Below the pieces are notes generated by a model that did not search any database, was not told the origin of the DNA, and saw nothing but the letters and a program-made list of their open reading frames with translations. Positions 46,755 through 57,290 of a DNA stretch of 64,000 nt are shown here, in pieces. The position numbers and the translations under genes were made by a program. Each line of letters opens with the position of its first letter. Position 1 is the first letter of the stretch. Location of the stretch: the NCBI GenBank assembly GCA_019009955.1, contig CM032233.1:84700001-84764000 (forward strand), in the 5' to 3' direction. The DNA comes from Riptortus pedestris (lineage: Eukaryota > Arthropoda > Insecta > Hemiptera > Alydidae).

Positions 46755-47083
46755 AGTAGATATTAAAGTGGGTTTCTGGTACGCTAAAAAAAGACGTATT
46801 TTCATAAAAGAGAAAAAAAAACAAGAAAAAAAACGAAACAATACCCTAAATTTCCACAAAAAATGATGGAAAAAAAAATGTTTTTATCAATTATTTGTAT
46901 TTTAAAAAATAGATAAATTTAAGCTAAATCACACGTATTTTTTACAAAAATAAATGATAAAATCATTTATTTTCATCATTTTTTTTGGAAATTTAGGGTG
47001 GTCGTTTCGTTGTTTTTTTTTTTTGTTGAGGAAAATACTTATTTTTTTTTAAAGTGTTCCAGAAACCCCCTTTTATATCTACT
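46755..47083. mobile_element. Unclassified MITE with long inverted repeats (329 bp)
   Basis: The ends AGTAGATATTAAAGTGGG and (inward from the right) AGTAGATATAAAAGGGGG continue into long imperfect arms (for example ACCCTAAATTTCC inside both), so most of the element folds back. It interrupts the AGCAG 5' end with TGTGGG on both sides (46749-46754 and 47084-47089), a 6-bp target duplication. I cannot assign a superfamily. Confidence 0.82.
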
Positions 47084-47127
47084 TGTGGGAAATCTGCTTA
47101 GTTTATGCAGCCCCTATGTGACGGACT

Positions 47128-47200
47128 TTTTTTAATATCCAAAATGCATCAATGAAAAGCTTAGATTGATGAAGCTGATAAAAATCAGTATACTCTATTG
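47128..47200. other. Spacer
   Basis: Short AT-rich spacer ending in CTCTATTG, the left target duplication of the hAT MITE. Confidence 0.6.
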
Positions 47201-47785
47201 CAGGGCTTCTTAAACTTTTGTAATTTACGACCCCATCTATGATTGCGAGTTTCTTGACGACCCCATACAAATATAAAAGAAAAATAAATTAATATTTTTT
47301 GATGATTTATTTATTAGGTAACAATATACATATACATATGAAAATATATAAGTTTAGAATTCGTTTTGAAACATACAAAAATCTAAAATTAAAAATTGCA
47401 CAAAAAATTATAAAATTTTATTTATTATAGTTTCAAAAATAAAAGTGGATTCTGGCCGTCTTAATTCTCTCGAATATATTCAAGTAGTTGCGTGGTATAT
47501 ATTCAAGTAGTTAATCTTCAATTTAATACTTACCACGTAGGCCCTACATACATCCGGAAGTAGAAAATTGCCTCGTCCTTCCAAAGGAAAGATAACCTTC
47601 TCTTTGTAAAAGAAGCATCGTCGAATCGTCGAATATGTTGTAATTGTAGATAAAGCATATTCGTCTAATCGACGAATAAGTTGTAACTGAAGATAAAACA
47701 TAAATTGTATTTTTATCTCTCGCGACCCCAGAATTTTGCTACGCGACCCCAAATGGGGTCGCGACCCATAGATTAAGAAGCCCTG
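47201..47785. mobile_element. hAT-type MITE (585 bp)
   Basis: Perfect 8-bp duplication CTCTATTG (47193-47200 and 47786-47793). Ends CAGGGCTTCTTAAACTTTTG and, inverted, CAGGGCTTCTTAATCTATGG. Subterminal GACCCC repeats (ACGACCCCAT left; GCGACCCCA, GGGGTCGCGACCC right) resemble transposase-binding repeats of hAT elements. No recognisable transposase; the 90-codon minus ORF inside is not a known domain. Confidence 0.93.
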
Positions 47786-47793
47786 CTCTATTG

Positions 47794-48238
47794 GAATATT
47801 TTTTTGTTGAAATAACTAATGTGCTGCATAAAACGACTCCATCTACTCAAAAAGAATTACGTTATGAAAGTGGACATAGTTAATTTCGTTATCAATTTAA
47901 CCAGCATGAGATTAGTTTTCTAGTCACGGAATACTTCTGGTATCATTTACATTTTAATTATCTGCTTGAGTTATTGTAATTATTTCTTTGCGGGCTGTCT
48001 ATGTACTTTGATAGAATAGCTAATAGACGATTATTACTTATATACTCGTAGACATGCATGACTACACTTGTAGAACTGCAATTTAAAGTTATTAAACTCC
48101 ATTTTGAGAGACTTATGAGATTGCTCTACTGATTAATAATTTATACCATCGACAATGTTAATTTTACTATTTATTCTGGTTTGTATGACATTGATTAAAC
48201 CTATAATTCCATTATTAGTTGTATTGTTCGCTGTTAGA
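47794..48238. other. AT-rich non-coding stretch
   Basis: Nothing recognised. Confidence 0.5.
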
Positions 48239-48432
48239 TATAGCAAGCTAGTAGAGGATTGTAGGGTGTTCACAAATTAGTTCACTTCCTCTGTTTTGTT
48301 CACTATTCAGCTCTGAAGAAGGGGGCCAATGGTGCCCGAAACTGTAAGCACATCCAATAAAATTCTCTATAAGAAGAATTAAGACACCATTCTTTAGCCG
48401 ACACACCAACAATGCTCTACTAGCTTGCTATA
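48239..48432. repeat. Short inverted-repeat element with hammerhead-like core
   Basis: TATAGCAAGCTAGTAGAG at the left and its reverse complement CTCTACTAGCTTGCTATA at the right bound 194 bases. Inside, CTGAAGA (48313-48319), a GC hairpin, CGAAAC, then GTAAGC, with AGCT before CTGAAGA able to pair with the AGC: the order of a minimal hammerhead ribozyme, though imperfect (see findings). Superfamily unknown. Confidence 0.65.
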
Positions 48433-48578
48433 ATTCCATTGTTTTTTTACTTCATTTATTTAACTGCAATTCTACACATTTGATGCCCTTCTGCCATCAC
48501 TTTAGAAAAATCTTTAATTTTTTTAAAAAAAAGTAAGATTCTTCATTGTTTCGACGAAAATTTGGTCTAACGTAAAAA
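48433..48578. other. Spacer
   Basis: AT-rich, nothing recognised. Confidence 0.5.
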
Positions 48579-49041
48579 GTCCGTCACGCAGGGGCTGCGT
48601 AAACTATGCAGATTTCACATGTGAAGTTTTAGAATAGCAAAATTTCACGAGAGCCGATCAGTTACGGAAACGGCCGCACTAGCTCTTGGCGGAAACTCAC
48701 GACTAGGCCCGAAGTTAGCCGACCTCACCTCGACCGTTACAATTAATAAAAATGCAAATATCTCGGTTAATATTCAAGATAGAGAATACATGTACATAAC
48801 AATATTTACAGTAAATTTAATTTGCAATAAGACTGATTTTATACAGTTTTTCGATCCGTCGTATTGTAACGGAGATATTTTGAATTTTCGAAAATCCCCC
48901 TCTAAGCCCCCCCCCTCCCCCTGGTCCGATTTCAGCCGTTAAAGTACTTGATTTTCCCTTTTGCATAATACGACTAAATATCAAGTTTGGTGACGATTAA
49001 ACAACAATTGCTACCGCTAGAGTGGCAACAGACAAATATAT

Positions 49042-49089
<48 letters not shown>

Positions 49090-49208
49090 GAACGGACCTC
49101 ATTTTCGTCATCTCCTGGGTAGAATCGATGGACATTTGAAGGAATTTTTCGAAACTCGCGTCATGAGTACGACCTCAATAGCTGATTTCCCTTAGGGGAA
49201 ATCTGCTA
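48579..49208 (+). mobile_element. AGCAG-family, complete subtype a copy
   Basis: 630 bp with both ends: AGTCCGTCACGCAGGGG and GATTTCCCTTAGGGGAAATCTGCTA (split by the palindrome centre). It has the subtype a leader (GGCGGAAACTCACGACTAGG), shared core, C-run, TA tract (49050-49083) and 3' module in order. In this copy the motif after CACATGTGAAGTTTTAG no longer forms the 5' hairpin (GCAAAATTTCACG). Confidence 0.93.
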
Positions 49209-50514
49209 AAAAATCTCCCAATGACTGTGAAATTGCAATTAATATAGTATCCATTCTTTCTTTATACGTAATGTGTTTTAATTTTCCTTCTTCAACCCTT
49301 ATATCGTCATTTTCTTTCTAAAATCCATGTATCTACATTTCGTTTCTATTATCTTTATATCGTCGTGTTTTTACTTACTTCTACATATAAAAAAAAGTAT
49401 TGTAATTGCGGAAATCCCCTTTGGTGCTAACATCAGTTTCTTTTTTTAAATGTAGAATAAACAGTTAACATTTACGGTGGCAATAATGGTTATCTACCTA
49501 GCTTGGCTAGCGTTAGCTGCCTTTAATGTTTATCACTCTTTACTTTTACTACAAGTTCCTGAAATGTCGATTAATTGAAAATAATTTTCGCTTGGGCTAC
49601 CAAGAAGGACCCATAAAGGGACAGGACATTGAATTGTGCCCTCGAAGATATAAAGGGTTTATGGGGTTATATTAGACAAATTTATGGTCAAGGGGGTGGG
49701 GGAGGGTTAGGTTTTGACCATTAACGATGTACGAGAGCTTAAAGCACTATCGGTTTGACAGATCATAAACATACCGTTGCTAACAACTCATCTTGAAACG
49801 GCTTGCTTCATCTAAGACGGCAACTGCTTGTCCCTTAACGTTTTTAACCACACCTTGGACTACCTGCCGCATTGGTTTTTATTTTAGATGGCAGTGGCTA
49901 GCCCTCAAATGAACTTTACGGTTGTATGCATCAGGGCATACGCCTGAAAAGGAATTGGTTTCAAGAAACATAATTCCTGGAGAATAAATCATTCTCCTTA
50001 TGGGATATGTAATGAGCCATAAGTGCGGTCAAATTCAGTACCTATTAGGAAATTCCAAGATGGATATTAACGAATGACTATCTCCAACTATGCCACTAAT
50101 ATGGATTTCAGCATCACGAAATAAACCTGAAAACATTTGCATGGAATTGTAATTGAAAACACAAACTCGTTTTACAGAGAGCAACAGATGCATAAACCGT
50201 CAATTACAACTAATTGCACAAACAAATACAGTTTGATATGCTTCACATACCTTTTTAAGAAATATTAATGTAATCCCTTAAGATGTTTCAATGGAAATAG
50301 AAAATATGTGGTAGTATGCGTGGCGTCCTACGGACATAGAAAGATATATCTAAGACTTAAATGTTTATGTGCCATAAATTTTCCTTTTTACCTTGCTGCA
50401 CAAGGATGAATTATTTTAATCGTCATAAAAGGAATGTGAAGTATATCGAAATGAATTTGTTCCTGCAATTAGTTCTAATTGAAGGTTTATGTGCCTGTTT
50501 CCTTACTATAACTC
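49209..50514. other. Non-coding stretch
   Basis: Nothing recognised in about 1.3 kb. Confidence 0.45.
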
Positions 50515-50613
50515 TCCAAGGTAGGATCGATGGACATCAGAGGGGTATGTTATGAAAATCACGTCATGAGTACAACCTCAATAGCTGATTTTTCTCAAGA
50601 GAAGTCTACTAAA
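50515..50613 (+). mobile_element. AGCAG-family 3' end fragment
   Basis: AAGGTAGGATCGATGGACAT, CACGTCATGAGTACAACCTC, ATAGCTGATTTTTCTCAAGA, ending GTCTACTAA. Confidence 0.8.
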
Positions 50614-50679
50614 ATGGGTTAAGGGAGGATCAAAACATATGGTCCCGTTGGTATCAGAACTGTTGTTACAATTACAAAA

Positions 50680-51029
50680 AGTCCGTCACGCAGGGACATA
50701 AAAGTTCAATGAAAACAATATTTGGTATTGAAGCTTCAAATAAAGTGTTTCATAATATAACAGCTTATTATTGATATGACATGAGTAGGAGTGGGAGTTT
50801 ACAGAAGGCCGAATACTAAAAAACGCAAATATCTCGGTTAATATTAAAGATAATGAAAAGATGTACATAACGACATTTATAGATCTTGTAATTTGCAATA
50901 AGATTGGTTTTATACAATTTTTCGATCGGACGTACAGTAATGGAGATATTTCGAATTTTCGAAAATCCCTCCCTCTAAACCCCCTCACCCACTGGTCTGA
51001 TTTCAGGACCCTTTAAGGGAAATCTCCTA
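50680..51029 (+). mobile_element. AGCAG-family internally deleted subtype b copy
   Basis: AGTCCGTCACGCAGGG jumps directly to ACATAAAAGTTCAATG, so the AGCAGATTTCCC motif is lost. The b and shared core follow to CTGGTCTGATTTCAGG, then jump to CCCTTTAAGGGAAATCTCCT. Both extreme ends survive two internal deletions. Confidence 0.88.
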
Positions 51030-52008
51030 AAACTATTTTCTTTCATACATGACAATAAAAGCGTGAACTATCGATTTACGTTCGCATTGAAGTAAAATTG
51101 TAGACGTTACATTCCTGCTCCCTCTAAAATTATAAGAATTAAAAGTATTAAATACTGAAGAAAATTCCTTGAGTATGCTGGTTTACTGCAACGGAAGTAT
51201 TTTATATAATAAGCGTTTTTTGTCTATATTTAAACTGATACATATCAATGTAAGCTTGGATGAAAAATGCTCGAGACGGGATAATAATTCAATTATTAAT
51301 ATGTTAATAGAATATCATAGCTGAATTAAATAGGAAGGCTTAATGATAGATTACATGTACATAGGAATGTATCCTGTGTACAGATTCAAATTACGCCTAC
51401 TTCCTCAATGGAGATGTGGCTCGCTCCTGTTTTAAACACATACTTGCCCTCCAGAACTGTTATTCAACAAGTCTGACTTTGAAACATGTGCTTGTCTTGT
51501 AATCCTGTAGGTAGTTATTCAACTTCGCAGATACTTACCCATGTTTTATTCAATGTCCCATCAATTTGTTCATTAGTTGGCGTATGACGGGTTTGGTCAG
51601 TGAACCCGTAATATTCGTGGTCATGACATTGTTACTAGCAGTGTCTAATTAAATTTCTTTCTTATTAAATCTATGTAATATTATTAATCCAGTGTCGCAT
51701 ATTTTAAGGAAAGATAGCGTAGGCAAACTACTCGAGGGTTGGCGTAGGTAAGCAAACTCATTTTCTGCCCAGTCAAGTATTGAAATCTCCTATTAAATTC
51801 ATTTATAAAATGATTCTTCATCTTTTTCTGGAACCAATATTATTTATATATTCTTCATTACCAGCAGTTCGCAACAGAGGTAAAACCGATGGGTAGTTTA
51901 ATTATACTAAAGATTCATTAATTCTCAGATAATTTGAAGAACATTGTGTACAAATGTTGGACACGTACAATTCTCGGCAAGGATTGAAAAGTCACATTAA
52001 CAAAAAAA
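51030..52008. other. Non-coding stretch
   Basis: Nothing recognised. Confidence 0.45.
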
Positions 52009-52563
52009 GGCCTTCACGCAGGGGCTGCGTAAACTAAGCAGACTTCCTACCCACTTGAATGACACATTGGCCATACGACCTCACCATCTATTCACTACTT
52101 TTCTTGTACGAAGAAATCTTTAACAGAATTTGGAATGTACTCAGAACTTATAGAGAAGTAGGGATCTACTAAGGCAGAAAAATAAAAATACATTTAACTC
52201 GCTTCGTATTAAAAAGAAAATGTATTTGACGACAATTGTTGAAAATTAAAATTCTAACAACATTGGTTATATAAACATTTTTGGTCCATCTCATAGTAAC
52301 AGAAATATTTCAACTTTTCAGCAACTACTTAATGTGATCTTTAGTCAAGAAAATATTAATTAATGACGTCATCAAACTACGTATTTGCAAGTATCTCATC
52401 TAGGAAATATCAGTTAAAAACAATATTTGGTATTCAAGCGTCTAATAAAGTGGTTCATTATATAAAGCAGTATTGTTTATGTGACATGAGTAGAAATGGG
52501 GGTTTACTGAGGGCTGAAAACTAAAAACCGCAAAAATCTCGACAGACAAATATATATATATAT
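52009..52563 (+). mobile_element. AGCAG-family c+b copy, cut at its TA tract by an LTR
   Basis: Starts GGCCTTCACGCAGGGGCTGC, then c leader and, from about 52365, b leader (GACGTCATCAAACTACGTAT; ATTTGGTATTCAAGCG). It is internally deleted from AAAATCTCG directly to ACAGACAAATATATATA. The LTR begins after ATAT. What follows the LTR is a copy on the other strand, not the rest of this one. Confidence 0.85.
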
Positions 52564-53145
52564 TGTTGCGTGAAAGATTGGCAGAGAAAGAGAGCCCCGT
52601 GTTTGATCTAATTAGGGTCATTCTAATAAGGGCCGCCGGCAGAATCTAATTAAGGCCTTCTAGGAACTTCTAGACCTTTCTCGAACATGGAACCTTCTAT
52701 GCCTAGACACTTCTACAAGCATTTAAAAGGAAGTCTCACAGTACCCCACAGTCAGTTTACATTACATAGTCTTGATGGTCACATCAGTGCTACAGTGCGA
52801 CTGAGTGCAGCGCGGTAAAGTGTTTTTATAAGAAGAACAGTGTTGTGCCGTGACTGTAAGTAGCAGTTTAGTGCCGTGTTTAAGACAGTGCAGTGCCGCG
52901 AAGTAAAGGACAGTGCAGTGCCGTCTTTTGTGAATTTCAGTGACCGTGAGTGAATTATTGGACTGTGAAATCTGAAGAACAGTGACACTATCAGTGTAAT
53001 ACTGCGAGTAGTAATAATCAAGAGTATTGTGCATTGTGAAATAAATTGTGCAGTGATAAACTGTGAAACTTGTGTGTGTTTAATTTTGCAATCCAAAAGA
53101 ACTCTTATTAACGTTTATTACTGGTTTTGTAATAAAAACGTAACA
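52564..53145 (+). mobile_element. Solo LTR of a retrotransposon (582 bp)
   Basis: TGTTGCG...CGTAACA ends (inverted, one mismatch), flanked by ATAT on both sides, though the TA repeat makes the duplication uncertain. A TATA-like TTTAAAAG at 52722 and AATAAA at 53040 fit U3-R-U5 order. Upstream of the TATA-like box, 52653-52700 holds clustered TTC/GAA blocks (CTTCTAGGAACTTCTAGACC, TTTCTCGAACATGGAACC). The R/U5 part has repeated CAGTGCAGTGCCG. No internal retroelement genes adjoin it. The ends are compatible with a Ty3/gypsy LTR; the superfamily cannot be proven. Confidence 0.85.
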
Positions 53146-53673
53146 ATATATATTAAAATAAATATAAATATATATGTTAAAATAAATAAATATATATGCC
53201 TGTTAATGGTAATTTTTGTCTAATCGTGACGAAACTCGATATATTTATAGTTTTATGTAAAAAGAAAGATTAAATTTGTTCTCGGCTCAAATTTGACCTG
53301 TATGAAGGAGGAGTTAGAGGAGAAGAATTTAGAAAAATCGAAATATCGTTATTATACGTCAATAAAGTTTATAAAACTAATTTTATTGCAAATTTAATGG
53401 CCCATAAATGTTATTCTATATATATTTTCTGTGTCATGGATATTAATGGAGATATTTGGAATTTTTTTGTTTTCTTTAGGTTTCGGCCTTTAGTAATCCG
53501 CCCACTCCTATTCTTGTTATATTAATAATGACCTGTTACTGTATGAAGCACATTATTTGAAGGCTTAATACCAAATATTGTTCTCACTGAACTTTTGCGT
53601 TTTGAGATAAATGGAAATATGTGACGCACGTGGGAAATCTGCTTAGTTTAAGCAGCCTCTGTGTAGACGGACT
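53146..53673 (-). mobile_element. AGCAG-family subtype b copy (minus strand)
   Basis: From TA-rich sequence beside the LTR, through GCCTGTTAATGGTAATTTTT, ATACCAAATATTGTTCTCAC and GTGACGCACGTGGGAAATCT to the reversed 5' end CTCTGTGTAGACGGACTTTT. The 3' module is absent. Confidence 0.88.
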
Positions 53674-54590
53674 TTTAATATTTTGCAGAAATTCAAATAT
53701 GAACAGGGATAATTTTTTTTTTTTCCGTTTTCAGCGTCCAATAAACATTAAATCCTATTAATGCGAAGCTATAATAAGCAGAGATCGAAGCTTGTTTACT
53801 TAGTTTTCTTGCGAAGTGACAAATAGGGAATGGAATCCGAGATGACGTTATCTGTCAGGGAATCTACTTAATCTCCTTACCAAAGTGTAAGCAAGCTCAT
53901 ATTCAGAAGTATGCTGCTTCATATTAAGGAATATATTCAAACAGCTTATGCAGAGCTCCTTACATGCTCCAGGCTTGCTCAGGAGTACACATGAACACAA
54001 TGTTTACATTTGAAAATATGCACACCGCATATATGACTAGGGGGTATTTAGTTATGTAAATTGCGGCATGAACCTATTAATGCGAGATCATTGATCCCTG
54101 CACTTGGTAGAGTCCCGTTTTCTTAAATAAAACTCTAATAATCTATTTCACTTTAGAAGGCTCAGAATCAATAAAAATATTCTTTTTTTTTCCTTTTCAT
54201 GAAAATTATGTATTCAAATCATAGATTTAATTATAAGTGACGCTTCTTGATAGCGATTATAATGATGAATGGGAATACTGACTCTTGATTTATTTTCAAA
54301 TGTAATCGTATGCAGATATTAATCTGATATTTCTTGTCCATGACGGGAGGCATGTCACTTTTATCAGCCCCATCATTAGTTTTACATCAACCTAAATTAA
54401 TTTTAAAAGTCATTCTGGCGTTTTGAGAAGTAAAATATAATGGAGTATTTAGTCGAATGGTGGTCCTGTCGATAGGGAGAGTTCACTTTCACGTGCCTCA
54501 TAGCAATATTGTGAAAGCGGAGTGGTCGCAGAGACCAGATATTTCTATGCTCTGTTGAGAGCACTTCGTTTGATGAATATTTTCTCAGCA
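53674..54590. repeat. Flank duplicated (inverted) elsewhere in the window
   Basis: 53685-53780 matches 62205-62293 in reverse (TCCAATAAACATTAAATCCT). 54050-54480 matches 58290-58730 in reverse (for example GCATGTCACTTTTATCAGCC; AATCTGATATTT). Divergence is noticeable, so the duplications are old. No coding. Confidence 0.7.
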
Positions 54591-54700
54591 GGACCGTCAC
54601 GCAGCGGCTGTGTAAACTAAGCAGATTTCACACGTACTGGTGTAACACACTTTTGATCTCATATCACAACATATTCCCTATCGACCCTATGTAAAGAAAA

Positions 54701-54932
54701 AACCGCTTCAAGGAGCAGTCGTCAGTTGGCTTCGTGACGCGGCGGAGAGTGGTACGGCACCGCATTAAAAAGCTTGTAAACAGAATGCAAAACGTTATTG
54801 ATCGTCAAGGCGAATATTTAGAAAAATAGGTAAATATTCAACCCTTCCAACGATGTAACCAAAGTTGTACATAAATTAAATTTCCTTTGAAAAAAAAAAA
54901 TAGGAGACCTTACTTTTCAATACGCCCTCGTA
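54701..54932 (+). pseudogene. 3' end of a mariner-type element
   Basis: The sequence encodes KLVNRMQNVIDRQGEYLEK and a stop, matching the common C-terminus of mariner transposases (LVxRWxKCIxxxGDYVEK). Upstream, in another frame, VVSWLRDAAESG is like the block before it, so a frameshift lies between. After an A-run, GGAGACCTTACTTTTCAATA and CGCCCTCGTA resemble a mariner terminal repeat ending at TA. Only the last 230 bases are present. Confidence 0.65.
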
Positions 54933-55042
54933 ATAATTCACTGAATACTTGCGTTATGAAAAAATAAATAGTGCATTAATTGTGAACCGTCAATAGTTTA
55001 ACAAGATTGGTACTATAACATTTTACGATCCGACTCATAATA

Positions 55043-55093
<51 letters not shown>

Positions 55094-55553
55094 TATATAT
55101 ATATATATATTATTTGAATTTTCGAAACAAACATCTTAAGAACAAAAAACAAAAATGTAACATCTTAATTGATGACGCCTTCACGAAAGGAATTTGCATA
55201 TATATCGCATAATAACGGTCTCTTCGAAACAATAATTGGTATTTGAGCTTAGAATAAAAAATCCTAAAAAATATCTCGGTTAATATTCACGATAGAGAAA
55301 ATATGTATGTATATAACAGCATTTACAGGCGATAAGTTTTTTAATAAGATTGCTTATAGACACTTTTTCGATCCGACGTTTAATAACGATGATATTTCGA
55401 ATTTTCGAACTTCCTCCCCTCTAAACCCCCCCCCCCTAGTCCGATTTCTGCCGTTAACGAACTTGTTATTTCTTTTTACATAAAACTGTTATATATCTGT
55501 TTTAATAAGGATTAAACAAAAATGGCGACCACTAGAACGGTAACACACACACC

Positions 55554-55591
<38 letters not shown>

Positions 55592-55596
<5 letters not shown>

Positions 55597-55922
55597 TTCA
55601 TATTTTATGGAGAGGGACACCAATAAAAAACATTTATTTCGGTGCAAACTTTATTGAAACTGCCCTACACGTTTCGTGTCTTACTTGCCACCTCTTCGGG
55701 GATATCCATATCTGAAGTGCTCGTTTCCCTCTTACAATCGTGACGACTGGCCTCATTGGAGAGGTATTTGAGGACGGTCGCTACGATTGTAAGAGGCAAA
55801 CGAGCACTTCAGAAATGGATAGCCCCTGAAGAAGTGGCAAGTAAGCCACGAAACATGTGGGGCGGTTTCAATGAAGTTTGTACTGAAATAAATGTTTTTT
55901 ATTGGTTAAATATGAAGAATAT
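55592..55922. repeat. Fold-back element inside an AGCAG TA tract (331 bp)
   Basis: Two arms of about 150 bases are inverted copies: ATTCTTCATATTTTATGG... at the left and its mate ending AAATATGAAGAAT at the right, with a short loop near 55760-55780. Each arm has CATTTATTTCGGTGCAAACT or its mate and a GCCAC hairpin flanked by GAAGA and GAAAC. TA repeat borders the left and AT-rich sequence the right, followed by the AGCAG 3' module. Confidence 0.85.
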
Positions 55923-56083
55923 ATAAAAAATATTGGGTCCACAATAAGAAGAATATATATATTTGAATGGACCTCATTTTCCTTATCTACAAGGTAGGAT
56001 CGATGCACCTTTGAAGAAATATTTCAAAAAGTGTGTCATGAGTACAACCTCAATAGCTGTTTTTGCCCCTTAGAAATCTGCTA

Positions 56084-56404
56084 TAAATTTTACTAAATAC
56101 TATCAGATCATACTGTCCTTACGGCACCAGTTCCTCTGTCACCTTGGTTGACTTATCGGCTGCACTTCTGTCTTTGCCTCCTTGCCCCACATATTTGTTT
56201 GTGCAGCCAGTTGGGTTCCATGGATCCAACCAAGAGCAAACAACCGCTGTCTGCCTTCCTTCGTAGCAAATATGATATCATATTCCCAGTACAAATCCAT
56301 TATCTCGGCGTTCATTTTGGTCAGCCATATGAGTTGCTTTTTCAAACCCGAAATATCTTCAATTGAGTCCTTTCTCCTAGTCTCAAGGGGCTCTTCTTAT
56401 TATA
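56084..56404. other. Unassigned, GC-richer patch
   Basis: An open minus-strand frame of 68 codons (56139-56345) with Trp-rich sequence (LIWLTKMNAEIMDLYWEYD, ATKEGRQRLFALGWIH) looks more protein-like than chance. I do not recognise it. It could be a LINE or unknown transposon remnant or a host exon. Confidence 0.35.
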
Positions 56405-56700
56405 GTTCGTTTGGAAAATTGTATAGAATCAATCTTATTGCAAATTTAATGTCCTATAAGTGTTGTTATAACCTATTTTGCCTCTATCATAAAAAGTAAT
56501 CAAGATATTTGAATTTTTTTAAATTTTCATCCTCCAATATACCCCCACTATTAGCCATGAACTATAAACAACAAACGAATATGTAATGACACGTCTTAAG
56601 CCAAGCGTTAATTCCAAATCTTGTTTACAAGAAAATTAGATGAGATACATCCAAATACGCTGTGTGATAACGTCATCAATTAGGATTTTAATTTTTGCCT
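56405..56700 (-). mobile_element. AGCAG-family core fragment (minus strand)
   Basis: AGAATCAATCTTATTGCAAA, TTTAATGTCCTATAAGTGTT, a CCCCCACT motif, TTCCAAATCTTGTTTAC and AACGTCATCAATTAGG are reversed shared core, b leader and the c/b junction. Confidence 0.75.
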
Positions 56701-57019
56701 CGAATACGTTTAGTTGTTCTTTATGACACTTGTTATTTTACCGTTTTCTTTTTGTTTTGTTTTTTATGTATTTCCTCTACATAGTAACCCTATGTGGAGG
56801 GATTTTATTTGTCTGCATATCCCCTGCATATTTGCATTATATGTGCATTTTGACAAAACTTTTAACAATTTTTATATAATAATATATATGCGTATTAAAA
56901 ATGGAAATAAGATTATGAAAATAAAGCAAAAAACATTAAATAGAACAATTCAGGAATACAATTAAATAACAAATAAAAAAAAATTACATAATATTATATT
57001 ATCTTTTCCTCTCTCAGCT
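56701..57019. other. AT-rich stretch, probably a LINE 3' untranslated tail
   Basis: Lies just downstream (minus-strand sense) of the LINE fragment at 57020-57290. No coding recognised. Confidence 0.35.
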
Positions 57020-57290
57020 TAAGAATATCATAGGCTATTTATTGTTTCAAATAAATTTAGGTGTTTTGAAAATAAAATATCGGGACTGATAGGCCATGCG
57101 GGAATATGAGTCTTCAACTGTCTTTGTATGTCTTGAGTCAGTCTACATTCATAAATCAGGTGGGTGAATGTCTGTTCAGTGTAACTGTCGCATTTACAAG
57201 TATTTGAGTCAGTAAGTTTGAATGTATGTAAGAGTTTGTATTTCCCGTGTCCAGTTAGTATTTGTAATAGATAAAATGTAATATTTTACC
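57020..57290 (-). pseudogene. C-terminal fragment of a third LINE
   Basis: The minus strand encodes FYLLQILTGHGKYKLLHTFK, then a CCHC-type knuckle (CKCDSYTEQTFTHLIYEC) and RLTQDIQRQL. The LLTGHG block followed by C-x-C-x8-H-x4-C is characteristic of the region after the reverse transcriptase in R1/LOA/Jockey-type elements. The 5' part is missing and no start is present. Confidence 0.75.

Larger units (their letters stand above)
44968..47127 (-). mobile_element. AGCAG-family long copy (minus strand) split by a Helitron and a MITE
   Basis: The 3' module is at 44968-45090 (ATCAGCTATTGAGGTTGTAC; AATGTCCATCGATCTTAAC). The rest resumes after the TA tract at 46100-46160 and runs in reverse through shared core, b leader (ATAAATACCAAATATTGTTA) and c leader (ATACATCATGGGATGAGATG) to the 5' end (GGGAAATCTGCTTAGTTTAT, CCCCTATGTGACGGACT) at 47127. 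A Helitron occupies the TA tract and a 329-bp MITE (46755-47083) sits beside AGCAGATTTCCC. Three insertion events are layered here. Confidence 0.85.
54591..56083 (+). mobile_element. AGCAG-family long copy with captured mariner piece and fold-back insertion
   Basis: Starts GGACCGTCACGCAGCGGCTG, AAGCAGATTTCACACG, c leader to about 54700; a mariner remnant (54701-54932); c core; TA tract (55029-55112); b core; shared core with GCGACCACTAGAACGGTAAC; TA tract (55557-55594). A fold-back element follows, and the 3' module resumes at about 55953 (TTGAATGGACCTCATTTTCC) and ends at 56083 with a degraded palindrome. Confidence 0.82.
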
